NCBI GenBank assembly: GCA_008508345.1
Contig: QNGE01000289.1
Location: 233,995-297,994, forward strand
Direction: 5' to 3'
Source: Paragonimus westermani
Lineage: Eukaryota > Platyhelminthes > Trematoda > Plagiorchiida > Troglotrematidae
Length of the DNA: 64,000 nucleotides
Shown here: in pieces, positions 35,415 to 47,171 of the stretch
Position numbering within the stretch: position 1 is the stretch's first letter
Layout: the number at the start of each line of letters is the position of its first letter
Notes under the pieces: model-generated
Databases searched by the model: none
What the model saw: the letters and a program-made list of their open reading frames with translations, nothing else
What the model was told of the DNA's origin: nothing
Made by a program: the position numbers and the translations under genes

Positions 35415-37973
35415 CTGTGAACCAATTAAAACGGGAGGTATGTGATCCAAAGCACTTCGTTCATTGGGAAAGCAGTGTTCAGCAACTGTTCAAATCAGTA
35501 TGAGACCTGAGGATGAACAACAGTGTAGAAAGCTACACACGTTTTGCACACAATCAACGAACTGTAACTGAGTTTGGGAACAATAGCTACTGACATAGAA
35601 GAGCTCCCATGATTCGTCGAGTTTTCTTCTAATCGCATAATCACATAGCGATCAAAGGCAAAACATGAGTTATTTGAAGGTCCAAAAGATGGGTGAGAAA
35701 TCAGCCGGAAACCGTATGCTCATGAGCTTGCCTATAGCTGTGAACCCTCTGTGAGGATCATAGACGTATATGGGGCTAGCATCTTCAGTACACCTGCTTC
35801 TTTCCCAAATAAACACAAAACACACATCACCAAAAACACAGATGATAACGCACCAAAGTTGGCAATGTGCTAAGAATTTTCAAATGAATAATAGTCAATA
35901 ATACCACCGTGTAAAGGAACTACAGCACTGACGGTTTATACACAGTACAGCAAACCAGAGCATTACCAATAACCACTAGCTAACGTTTGTCATATTCTGT
36001 TGTTCATACAACTGTCATAAGAGCTCAGTTCAAACGACAAACTAGATGTTCGGATAAAATGACTGGTAACAAACAAAAGTGCCAAGTGATTGCATGGTAG
36101 CGAAGTACAATATCAAAAAAGGACATGAAGTTAGAGTGCTGGACGCATTCGCTGCGAACTAACCGAGAAGCTAAAAAAAGTTACGAAATTAATAGGACAT
36201 TCCGCTCCAGTCATCATGTGTGAGTGCTCATTCTTCCTGTATTACCATTCGTCAAGAACGCTGTTTTGGATGCAGCATACAACTGGCACGATAGCATACC
36301 GCGTGCACAAACTAAGGTTACCTAAGAGAGATAATTGTCCGGACAACCGTTCACAGCAGCGGCTGGTGTGTGATAAAAACAGACAGCTATTGAGTTAGTT
36401 AGGTTGTCGATTCAGATAACCAGCCAGGTAGGAACAGTGGGTAGCCAACCTAAGGTAAAAGTGTTCGGAGAATGAATCCACAATCTGTTTGCACCACACT
36501 CCAGTTACATCAAAGTAGCTGTGTTATGTGCCCCACTTTGACGGCGTGCGATTTTATAGTTACACGCTTTATGCAGTAGCAACACTTGAGCGCGACTTCC
36601 AAGACACGATGTCTAATACACACAAGCGAATGTGGATGAACGTTTATATCCGACAACTGAGCTGGGCGCAATACGAGATCATTTGCACAGTAGTCAATAT
36701 GCGTGATTCATGAAAGCGAGACCAGAGTTCCGGTGTCTGTACTGACAAGCCTATGCAATTCTGATGAACCCTAACAGGGACCAAACTCGAGTCTAGTAGT
36801 TCTTTGCGAAACAGCCGCCTAAGACACCAGTAGAAAAGCAAAAGCTTCAATCAGGTGTGAATGATGTTTAGCTTAAAGCAAACTTTTCATGGGAACAAAA
36901 TAATTGATAACATATACTGCATTCACAGGTGGAACAGCGGCGACACTATGAATTCTTTAAAAAAATCAAGGATAAGAGCACCACTTGGTCAGGAATCCCT
37001 TGACTCGTTGTGAACAAAAAAGTAGCTGAAACACAAGACTCAACTTGGGCAATAACCAGCATGTCGGAGATAGTTTACAGAGTTTCAGCAAGTATAATCA
37101 AAAGATAACACGGTATTCTCGTTAGGATCGATGAGAATTAGATCGAAGCGAGCTCCTTGAGAAACTATAACTCTGGGCCAAATAGAGACACAAATATGGA
37201 GGGATCAGCATAAAAATAACCTTGACTATCCACCAGTCAACGGATGACATCACATACAACGAAACTGAAAAACGCGATATGATTTATGCGCAGCATACTA
37301 AGGTTTGTTATACCAACTTACAGTAGATAGTGACGGGGTCCAAAAAAAAAGGAATTAGGAGGAGATAGAATGTGTTAGACCTGAGCCAGAGACAATGCAT
37401 AGTTGAACGTAATATGTGCATTCTTTCGGTATTCAAGAAATATATTGGAATTTGACGATCAATAAGGTAAATTTGATTGATCCTGCATCTAGTTCATGCA
37501 TCTACCAAATGAGAACACTAATAAAATGAGGTGCAGAATTTATTTTAAAAACCTCATTGAAATAACAGGATATGTAACAGGCGCTTTAGGTTCCCATTAA
37601 ACTTACAGATTCTCATGAAAGTGGACTGCCCGATTAACTTCATAGGGTAGACCGGCATCTTTCAACAACCTGTTGATAGAGAAAGACAGAGAGACTAGCA
37701 ATGAATGCAACTGGGATTGGTCTTTAGCAATAAAAGTTCACGAAATTGCTATCCGAGGGCTGTTACTTTGAAAACGCACTGTCCTGTAAATCAGTTAACA
37801 CGATCGGCGTCGTTTTGGTAGTCAATAGTAAGGTGAAGCATAGTCATTGATGCTAAACGCAGTGGGATCAATACCACTGCCGGAGTACCTCACCATTTGA
37901 GACGAAATCAACGGAATTAAGAAGGAATACCTGCGTTATGAAGCTATCTTAAACATCATATGAACTACTGTTG

Positions 37974-38278
37974 TGACTGCAAAGAAGCTTCGCCTGCAAG
38001 GTTGTTTATTGTATCAAATCCTGCATATGTTATGCTAAAACATAGAACCACGAACGCGTACACTCAATTACATGGCTGATGCATACTCACACACACACAC
38101 TGGGCCACAATACATTATCGTTCGTCTTGGCGGCACGTCCCCCATAATGCGTACACAGTGTTTCAACAGTCGCTTCTGGTACTTCGTCCTCTTGGCGTTG
38201 ATGCTTGCCTTTTTAGTTCCCATATCTGCTCCTAACTTGTAAGTAGTATACTACTTACCAACGAAGCTGTCCATTACA
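37974..38278 (-). repeat. 3' LTR of gypsy element 2
   Basis: On the minus strand it runs from TGTAATGGACAG to GCAGTCA. It shares CAATTACATGGCTGATGCATAC and TTCGTCTTGGCGGCACGTCC with the other LTR. It contains a (CA)n run near 38088-38100. Confidence 0.85.
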
Positions 38279-38280
38279 CA

Positions 38281-38298
38281 ACACTCTTCTCTCTTCTG
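38281..38298 (-). other. Polypurine tract of gypsy element 2
   Basis: The minus strand reads CAGAAGAGAGAAGAGTG just before the 3' LTR, which supports the LTR border chosen. Confidence 0.75.
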
Positions 38299-38364
38299 AG
38301 GTTCTTTGGCTCCTCTGGATGTGCCGACGAATTCTCTCTGACCGCCACAGTGTCGCCTCTCGGA

Positions 38365-39640
38365 CTACTGATCCTTTGCTGATTCGCCGCTCGAGAATAT
38401 CGTGTCACTATGGCAATTCACTGTCAAGCACTCGTTTCGTCTCACCGTCCGCTTGATCGTGCATACTGAGTCTCGTTTGTAAATTGCTAAACACGGAGGT
38501 TTCCACTTGGCACAAGTTTTCTTGACCCTGGGATGTTGGCACCGACGGTCTCGATATTCCACCCCATCTCCTAGGTTGAACATTCTAGCGTTCCCGAGCC
38601 GCTGTGCTGCCGATTGCTCCTTTGCATGTGCCTGCGACGCTTCCGAATTTCATCTGACTTCTCTTCTTTCGGCAAACAAGTCTCCATCAGAATCGCTGCA
38701 TTGTGGCCATATTCCAATATATTGATCCATCAGAAGTCGAGGGGTTCTGCCGTGCATCAATCGAAATGGCGATTTCTTCGGGCTCGCCTGCACAGACTCA
38801 CAGTGGGCAAATAACACTAGTGGTAACGCAAGCTTCCAGTTGCCTCCTTTGAACGATAACCATTCCTTGATCGTTCGGCTGTTATGTTCAGTGGGCCTAT
38901 TCGTCTACGGATGCGCTTGATTCTTAACTGTTTCATGCGTGTTCGAAACTCCTCGCTCTCAAAGCATGGTCCCTGATCCACAAGATCGTTTTTGGCACAC
39001 GGTGGTTCCTATGACGAACATCATTGCTATATCTCCCACCGTAGATGTCTTTTGGGACGCTAGTCGCTTCAATTCAACGGGTAAAATGTTCTGTCACGAC
39101 CAGAATGTACTGGTTGTAGTGGGTGCTTAATGGAAACGGGCCCATAAGATCCGGTGACCACAGTTCACTGATTTTGGAGACCGGTATCGGTAGTAAGGGA
39201 TGCTGAGCTCCCCGGTTGTCGCTTTTCAGTAGCTGACACTGTTGGCAGGCAAGCACGTAAACCGTTATATCTTCTTTCATCTTCAGCCAATATGCTCTTT
39301 GTTGTAACAGATCATATATCCTGGTGCACTCAGTGTGTGCCAATTCATGGCAGTTTGTTACCAGTTTCCTCCGCAGTTGTCTCGGGATGACTACCACATG
39401 AGAATGACCAACGCCACGTTGATACGTCGCACTGTTCAGGCCAAATCTTCTCCAATGGGAAGCGATTATTTTTCGCTCTTGAACCTTAGTAGCTGCTGGG
39501 ACCTCTACGTCTCTTGTCAAAGTGTCAGTCACCTTTCGGAGGACCTTGTCCTGACACTCTAGACGTACTAGTGCTTTTGGGTCCTGCTCCATTACCAAGC
39601 CATTTACGTTGAAGGTCACTTTGGGAAGTTCGTCGTCCGC
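38365..39640 (-). pseudogene. Integrase of gypsy element 2, broken
   Basis: The N-terminal zinc finger is present (HELAH then CQQCQLLKSD), followed by WSPDLMGPFPLS with the first catalytic Asp. The frame stops at a TGA (39074-39076) just after EHFTR, probably from TGG. Beyond it, pieces of the catalytic core continue in shifted frames (a DQGPCFESEEFRTRM-like segment near 38960, then MHGRTPRLL near 38740). The C-terminal part, starting MFNLGDGVEYRDR at 38583, is open to 38365. Confidence 0.85.
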
Positions 39641-40288
39641 CTACAGTCGAGAAAGAAAATCAGCGACGCAATAATGAGAACCGGGCATATGATTGATCGC
39701 GAACTCATTCCTGTAAACAGCGCCCATCGGACTAATTTGCCTCTCGGGCCCCTCGCCGTCCTGATCCACTAGAGGCTTGTGATCCGTCACCACGTAGAAC
39801 TGTTGACCCAACAAGTACGGCCTCCACTTGTCCAGTGCCCAGACGATTGCCAAACATTCCTTCTCAATGTTTGAATACTTTTGTTCAGTTGGGGCCAACA
39901 GTCTGCTGGTATATTCGATTACTCTTTCCTATTGCTTGAGTACTGCCCCAACTCCACGGTCACTGGGATCGGCTGCTACGATGAACTGTCCTTTCGTATT
40001 CGAAAGTTTCAGCGTCAGTTGCTGCTCGATCAGCTCTAACTTCGCTCGCATGGACGCCTTCTGGGTCTCATCGGTCCATTCAAATTGCTTGTCTGTTCGA
40101 AGGAGTTCGTACAATGGAGGTAAAATGGAGTGGAAACTTTTCACGAACGGACTGTAGTACTCTGCTCGACCCAAGACTTTTCTCAGAGTGCGCTTAGAAT
40201 TCGGTGCCACGGCCTCTCTAATTGACAGTATTTTCTCTGGCAAGGGACTGATTTCACCTTGGCCTACCTTGTTTCCCAGTAACCTCAT
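39641..40288 (-). pseudogene. RT connection and RNase H of gypsy element 2
   Basis: The first part reads SIREAVAPNSKRTLRKVLG and ...YYSPFVKSFHSILPPLYELL, the usual end of gypsy RT. VAADPSDRGVGAVLKQ, with the first RNase H Asp, follows. TAG at 39929-39931 interrupts the frame. After it come EKECLAIVWALDKWRPYL and VVTDHKPLV, with the Glu and the second Asp. Another TAG ends it at 39641, after which integrase continues in the same frame. Confidence 0.88.
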
Positions 40289-40345
40289 CGATGACCGTCC
40301 GAGTTGTGACCTATCGGAATTAATCTAGAGTCCTGAGTTATTTAT

Positions 40346-40920
40346 TCAACTTAAGATCGTACCTAGGTGGACAGCATGTTCCGAATCTGTGTTACTGTAT
40401 ATCACAATATCATCTCCATATACCGCTACATTATCCAGCCGTTTTAACAAGTGAACCATCAGGCGTCGAAATGTGAATGATGCTCCCGATAAGCCAAGCG
40501 GCATCCACTTGATTGCTACTGTCTGTCGCCCACCATGATCCGTGGGTTTGATTGCTAGCTGCCAGTATTCAGAACGTAGGTCCAACACAGTGAACAACTT
40601 GGCTTGTTGCATCTTATCAAAAATATCAGCGACGGACGGTATTAGTACAACTGTGTTTCGTGTTACCTCATTTAACCGTTTAAAATCCACACAAAAGCGG
40701 TACTTCCCGTTGGACTTCACCAGGAGGGCATGGGAGTTATACGGACTGATGGCTTCTTCGACAACATCCTCATCCAGTATGTTCTTTATATGCCTTTTTA
40801 CTTCCTCTTCGAGATGAACCAGTACCCTGCGGGATCCGTGAGGTCGAATTGTCCCGATTAAGGGTATTTCACATGCAACCAAGTTGCAGAAGTCGTACGA
40901 ATAATCGTCGTTCGTAAATA
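40346..40920 (-). pseudogene. Reverse transcriptase of gypsy element 2
   Basis: It contains the fingers block LLVKSNGKYRFCVDFKRLNE, motif A FTVLDLRSEYWQLAI, MPLGLSGASFTFRRLM and the catalytic YGDDIVIYS box, all intact. The frame ends at 40346, and about 25 residues normally found after the YxDD region are missing before 40288. A frameshift at about 40945 separates it from the protease-side sequence. Confidence 0.88.
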
Positions 40921-40935
40921 CCTCCGCGTATTTCT

Positions 40936-41500
40936 CTACCGCGGACTAGAATAAAGGAGCTGTGCAAATGGGGTTTTCACCGTGCGAATTTGGTGGAAGC
41001 TACCCTGTTCCTGTTCTGTGAGTGTCAGGGTACCAGACGTGGTTGACAGCATTTTGAGCCTCAGATCGACCACGGTAGCAGTTGCAACAAGGATAGTGGT
41101 TCCAAGGATCGTTTGCATGTTTTCTAGGGCACAATGAAACGGTGCTTGACGATATGGCTACCAATACGCACCCCACATTCTTTCAAATCATCAACTGGCA
41201 AGCTGTGACCCGTAACTGTCCTGATCATCATGGATTTCGGTTCTACGTTTTGCTTTCCTGCACGAACAACCAACGAAATAGCCGCTCCCGTATCGATCGA
41301 GTACTGTTTCATCTTCCCGTCAGCTTCGACTCTTGTCTGTACAGTCCCTCTCTTCGTCGTCAATATTACTAGATGACCTATCCAACAAAAGGAACAATCA
41401 TGGAACGCTTTATCTCTAGATTTCTTAAACCGCCGGTTTGGGCAATCTTTCGCCTAATGTCCTTTTTCACGGCAGATGAAGCAGCTTCTCAGTCGATCGT
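40936..41500 (-). pseudogene. Zinc knuckle and protease region of gypsy element 2
   Basis: A CX2CX4HX4C knuckle (CFICREKGH, stop, AKDC) is broken by TAG at 41454-41456. The protease carries YSIDTGAAISLV with the DTG triad (frame 41124-41363). A TAG and a frameshift then lead into 40936-41118 (VVDLRLKMLSTTSGTLTL). Confidence 0.85.
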
Positions 41501-41504
41501 TCCT

Positions 41505-42106
41505 TCGCGATATGTTGCTAGCTGCTCCATTGCTTTCTGCATTTCTTCTAGTGTCTTCCTGCCTGTATTGCCATTCACATCCACCGAGACCACGGACATA
41601 ACTCCCAACCCCCGTGTCACCTTCGCAAGTTCTTCAAGGTCCATCTGCCGAGCGAAGTGAGTAATACGGACTAGGTCGTGAACCGCCGTAGGGGGAACAT
41701 CGATAAATTATTCCAACAACTGTCGTCGTGATTCATGAGTTAACTCCAGTAGTGCCCTGTCCAGCACTCCTTGCAGAGTGGCAGCGAACCAGGATGGATT
41801 CGTTCCTTTTGCAAGCCTGGCCGCCTTGAACCACCGTATGGACTCCTGGCGGTTGGCCGGGCCGTCAAACCCAGCTGCCAGTGCATCCTTCACAGCGGCC
41901 CACTCCATATACGCAAGGCTTCTTCGCGCTGCGTCAAGCGCCGCCTTCGCTCTGCCCTCCACCAGCGACCGCATCGCAGCCAGCTTCCCACAGTTGGTCT
42001 TGAATTTGACCACTTTGGCCACGTCCTCGAAATCATCCGGGAACGCCCAAACGTCCCCACCTTCGAACGGCTGTGTCTAGAGTATCTTTATCCTCGTGTT
42101 CGTCAT
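41505..42106 (-). pseudogene. gag of gypsy element 2, broken
   Basis: An ATG at 42104-42106, 15 bp inside the 5' LTR border, starts MTNTRIKIL. The frame is stopped by TAG at codon 10 (42077-42079) and continues TQPFEGGDVWAFPDDFEDVA. It then carries an alanine-rich capsid-like part (LAYMEWAAVKDALAAGF ... SWFAATLQGVLDRALLEL) to a TAA at 41708. More gag-like sequence (VHDLVRITHFARQMDLEEL) follows in the same frame. Confidence 0.85.
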
Positions 42107-42120
42107 AGTACTAATTATCA

Positions 42121-42404
42121 TGACCGCAAAAGAAGCTCCGCCTGCAAGGTTGTTTATTGTATCAAATCCTACACGTGTTATGCTAAAACATAGAACCACG
42201 AACGCGTACACTCAATTACACGGCTGATGCATACTCACACACACACTGGGTCACAATAAATTATCGTTCGTCTTGGCGGCACGTCCCCCATAATGAGTAC
42301 ACACTGTTTCAATAGTCGCTTCCGGTCGTCTTCCTGGCCTTGAGAATCGCCCTTTATTTCCCGAATGTACGCACTATACTATTCACAAGCAGAGCTACAT
42401 GTCA
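42121..42404 (-). repeat. 5' LTR of gypsy element 2
   Basis: On the minus strand it runs from TGACATGTAGCTC to GCGGTCA. It pairs with 37974-38278. The first 80 bp are more diverged than the rest. No convincing tRNA primer match follows it, since the adjoining TGATAATTAG is not a clear TGG start. Confidence 0.82.
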
Positions 42405-45400
42405 AGCAACAACACGCTATTTGAAGCGTACCTGATTCTGAGTGAAAACTCCATTTACAACACAATTATTTGAAGTGACGTAATGCACAGTTGGAGGCTT
42501 TCTGATATATCCCGTTAGGGTTTTGTCTTACGTTTACAGGCCTTAGTCTAAAACGATCGTTTTGAACTAACAACCTTAGAAGAGACTGTCCAGTGCAATG
42601 CCTGATCGGTGTATCTGTAGTCAATTGCGTCCAGTGAGCGGGAAAATTTTTCCTTGTATTGTGGGCACGTTCAATGGTCGCCGTTATGCAGTTCTATTTA
42701 CCCATGACTACCACAACTGGAGAACAGATCTATATAGTGCGAATCAAAGTGGCCTTTGTTTTGAAAAAAGGACTCTGGGCACAACCAGGACACTTTTGCA
42801 TACCCTAAGCACGTGCTGTCTGCAGGATGGCCCCAGTTATTTTACAGATAAGCTTGACCCTTCCAACTGATCCTTTACCGAAAGATCCAGCAGAAGCAGC
42901 TACTGGTACCGCATCTGACGAAGTACCTACGTAAAAGCCGGCTAATCCAGTCAGAACCGGACCAAACTACTGTTTACGGATTAACCAACTAACTGCGAAT
43001 GCAGAAAACGATGATGGAATCTATCTGAAATCCGGGTTTTGACGACCAGGCCTGTGTGGAGCGGACGGACGTACGTTTGCAACATTTTCAAGTCCGGACA
43101 CGTTCGAAACACGTTACTTCCGATTAGTACTGTATGGACCGCTTTATTTCCGTTTTTGTATGAGACCGTTATCATTCCATTCCAACAAATGGTACAGGTT
43201 TAAAATGTTTCATGCTACAGAATACACATAGTCCATATCCCTACTGAGTCCAACCTGGGTGCTTTGCAAAATAAAAAACCGAAAGCTCATTCGTTTATAA
43301 ACGACAACAGAAGTGAACACGAGGCTTACGAACTGGCCGTTCATGTCATCTAGCTTTATTTTTACACTTCAGAGGGCAAAGTAAAGTATCAAACGACTGC
43401 ATAAGTTTCTTCATTGTTCCAATAACAGCGGTAGTATTAAGTACAGAGTTAGAAAAACAGGTAGTTCAAATCTAGTAGAGAATGCGTCCGATAAATTGAG
43501 AGGAACCGGATTCCCTGTGCTTATACTGACTAGTTGCACAATAATTAATACGCGACAAGTTGTACGAAAAACAAAATGAACAGTTTATGAATTCCGTTGT
43601 AGTGAGCTATATCATAACTACAAATACAATTGATTTAAGTGTAGGTATGTTCAGGGTAGCTAGCCATCCAACGCTGAGAATCGGTTTATTAGGGTACACG
43701 CAACAAAGCGATTGAATCGTATACATATCCAGCGACCAAACAATACGCGTACCGTGTCTTTTAGGCCCGTTTTCCTTGAAGGCATTCTAAAATGATATGT
43801 TGTCGAATACTATTACCGGAATGCAGCATAAGTCAGAATACTCAAAAACATTCTCTCGTCGATTCACTATTGGTGTTTTAATCGTAGACATAAAAAGCCA
43901 CTACAGGTATATAAGGACATGTTGAGTAGGCTATTGCTCGTGTGACCCATGCACTATTGGCAGTGGTGTTAAAACCACATTCATCAGAATAATCGCGAAA
44001 TTCTGTGGAATGATATCAGTTATGGGAAGATGGATCAATAATCAACCCAGCCGTCGAATTACATTGAGACATAAACTCAACCGGTGTCACCATGCTTAGT
44101 ATCACGCTTTAAGTGAGTAATTTGATGCAAGGAGAACAGCAATGAGATCACATCGGATGATAAGCGCATCTGAAGTTCACAGAACCAATATTGTAGTACA
44201 CCGACCAAAAATCACTACTGATTCTTATTCAATGCCACCTCATATGGAAGGTCAACAGCAATTAACGTACTGATGCCTTATGTGAATGGGGTGAGTGTAA
44301 AATCGTGTAGACTGCGTTCAAAACAACCAGGACTGCCGCAGTAAGTAAATCAACGTATTACGACGAGGGCCGTAAAATGAGGCTTTCATTAGAGTCCGAC
44401 GTAGACTTATGGGAATGTGAGGAAGATACTTGTTCCAATTAGCACCGGTAAGATAATGTTGAGTAGTGAGAACAAATACGATCTGGATGAACCAGTCATA
44501 CAGGTGAGTTGAGAAAAGTCGACTACGGACTAAAAGAGGGGGCGGAAAAGGACAGAAAAACCTGTAGAGTAACAGTCAGTGACGAAAGTCTAGTTGCTGC
44601 ATGATTATGTGGCAGAGGTTGGAGGGTTTTCAGTTCTATGTGTATACATGCAAACAGACAGATGCAAACATAAACCCACTGCGAAAGAACCAGTGTGCGC
44701 GTAACTGCCCAGCAATCTGTGGGTGCCTAAAAACAGTTGTCGAAATCAAGTTTGTGCCATCGATCGCATAACTATCGCTCTATCTGCCAAACGAGTCGAA
44801 TTGAATCAAACAAAGATATCTTGGATGCAGCACGTGTGCAAATACTATACCATTGGTCCTTTTTTAAGAAAAAATTCGACATATTGGAGCAGAATCAACA
44901 ACAAAGGTTGCAATCAGCACACGAAATCAGATTTACACATTGGTGATGAATCGAAGTGACAATAAGTTATACATGCGTCTCAATCCTTTAACTATAGCTA
45001 TATAGTTCGAAAAAATTCACGAAGAACAAGTCAATCCATTATCTTCATGAATTAGAAATGTACCTTCTAGTGATATTGAGGATGATCGTTCCAATATCTG
45101 GTGGGGTATTTCCGACCACGGAGTGCTTTGAAGTTAATTTACTGGATCTCCCAACATGAACTGTCGCCTACCGGCTGATTTACAGGTAACGTACTGATTC
45201 GGGTTCATTAGCAAAACCGTTATGTTGACGGTAGCTATAACAAAATTCGGTTCTTCAATAAAAAGTGGCGTTTATTTGTTGTGAAACACGTGAAAAATAC
45301 AGGACCTCACTAGCAAGAATACACCTAGTGACAAACAATGAAAATCAATGACGATCAAATAATATAATGACAATCGTAATTGCATTCATGATCAAACCAA

Positions 45401-47151
45401 GACAAATAAGAGATAAAACGAGAATAAAATGTCAGCCACTTTGTAAACGATTAATGGCATTTTCCAATTAACCTTTAAACAAGTGTTAGCATCAAATCGG
45501 TTCGCATGAGAGTTGGGATATGCAATATTTAAATAGCAATGAGTAGCCGGGAGCTTACCAAAAATACACGTTAGATAACACTTTGATCACAGCTTTCGAG
45601 ATTCAGAGAGACCTTCCAGCAAACCCATTTGGAATAAACTTAGCCTCGCTTACAAGTGGATGCAGATGACTTTTTGGATACAATAACTCAATCGCACCTA
45701 ATGCACTAACACTGGTGGGTAGTCGACAAGATCGTCTGACGCGTAAGTAGGACTGAATTTAAACCTCAACTAGTTACACCAAAAGTCCAGCTACTTTTAA
45801 ATGAACTGACACGTGAAAAGTCATGCAGTCCGGAAAGAAGTTTGCCTTTTTAGATGGAGGGTGGCGCCGACTGTTTAGTTTCGCCATTGGTGGATTTCTT
45901 CTAAAAGGTGTATAGAGGAAGACAAAACAGTACACTGTTGAAAGAGTGTGAGAATTGCCCCTGTTGTGGAATTGAAACTCATTAAGTAGGAACCGATAGC
46001 CTACTCACGTTATGATCAAATGAAGAGAAAAGTATCTGTGAGTAAACCACAGTCCCGTCTTCAGACTACTAATTCATTTCAACCTGATTAACGAACCTCC
46101 CAGTCAGCAGCTGCTCCACCTATTTGTCAAACTACCTAACTGCCAGACAGACACAAGACTGTCTTGGGGACAGTGGATCGCAGAGAGATATTACAACTTC
46201 CGCAAAAACGAAAATAGGATTTGTTGTATTTTAAACAAAGGGGATATTACTTCTCTTCTGAATGGTCACAATCCCTCCAGTAATTCAAGCTGTGAGGCTC
46301 TTTGAGGAGCTAATCTTCACTCTTTCATGTACGTTTCATGGGAAACGTCACCTGGTATGTTACAACGTCAATGTACGTAAGCGTGTACAGTATTTCGATG
46401 CTCTGCAACCCCAATTGTAGCAATCCAATCAATTTCTACGAAAGGAAATTGGTCAAGACAGTAGTGAAGTAGTAGAACAATACGACAACCCTTAGGTGAT
46501 TTTAAACTCAAAACTTCTCTGGATACAATTCTATTCGATGAAGAGTTGAAAGACTGGTTGACACTTTTGCACATTTACCCAACTCAGTCGTTGGATCGAA
46601 TATTGCGTCTACTTTTAATTCTAGCAGGTCTCGTCGAAATTTCAGCCATCAGCCCTTTTAAAACCTTGAACACATCCACTCTATTTTGTAAAACCTCCCG
46701 TTATAAGCTGCGTGTCACTGCACTAGCTGTGTTGTTCATCGGTTGTTTTAAACATACTTTTGGTAGTTTTCGATGACCACTCCGCTAATTTAAGTGGAGT
46801 CACTTTTACATCGCTGTTTGACGACTGTGTCTGTGATTAGTTTACCTCCTGCGATAAACTTATCTACAAGATTTATTCGAATCCGTCCGATGATCAACCT
46901 AAAGTGCTTACCAAATGTATTCTTCTAGTTCACGTTTCCCATCATTTTGGTTCGTGGTATACCAGTTCCCTGTCAGATCTTACGCTAACGTCACAATAAA
47001 CACAAAATAATGAACAAGCAAAAAGGTGGTTAATTAGTGGTTAATCCCGTAATTGTATATTTTGTTCACTTCATCCCCACCGTGTAAACGTCAAATTTCA
47101 TACCCCTGTTGCCAATGATTATTTTCGTACAACCATTATGTCCATGGCAAT

Positions 47152-47171
47152 TTATTATTATTATTATTATT
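47152..47171. repeat. (TTA)n microsatellite
   Basis: A 20-bp run of TTA/ATT units lies in intron 1. Confidence 0.85.

Larger units (their letters stand above)
37974..42404 (-). mobile_element. Ty3/gypsy LTR retrotransposon 2, old and broken
   Basis: This is a minus-strand element with LTRs at both ends and gag, protease, RT, RNase H and integrase between them in that order. The LTRs are about 93% identical by eye over their well-aligned 210 bp and drift further at the element's 5' side. No target duplication is evident. It is from a different gypsy lineage than element 1: single zinc knuckle, DTG protease, intact YGDD. Confidence 0.9.

Noticed and set aside
42598..42870. 90-residue plus-strand frame next to gypsy element 2
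   Set aside because: No family resemblance and no splice support.
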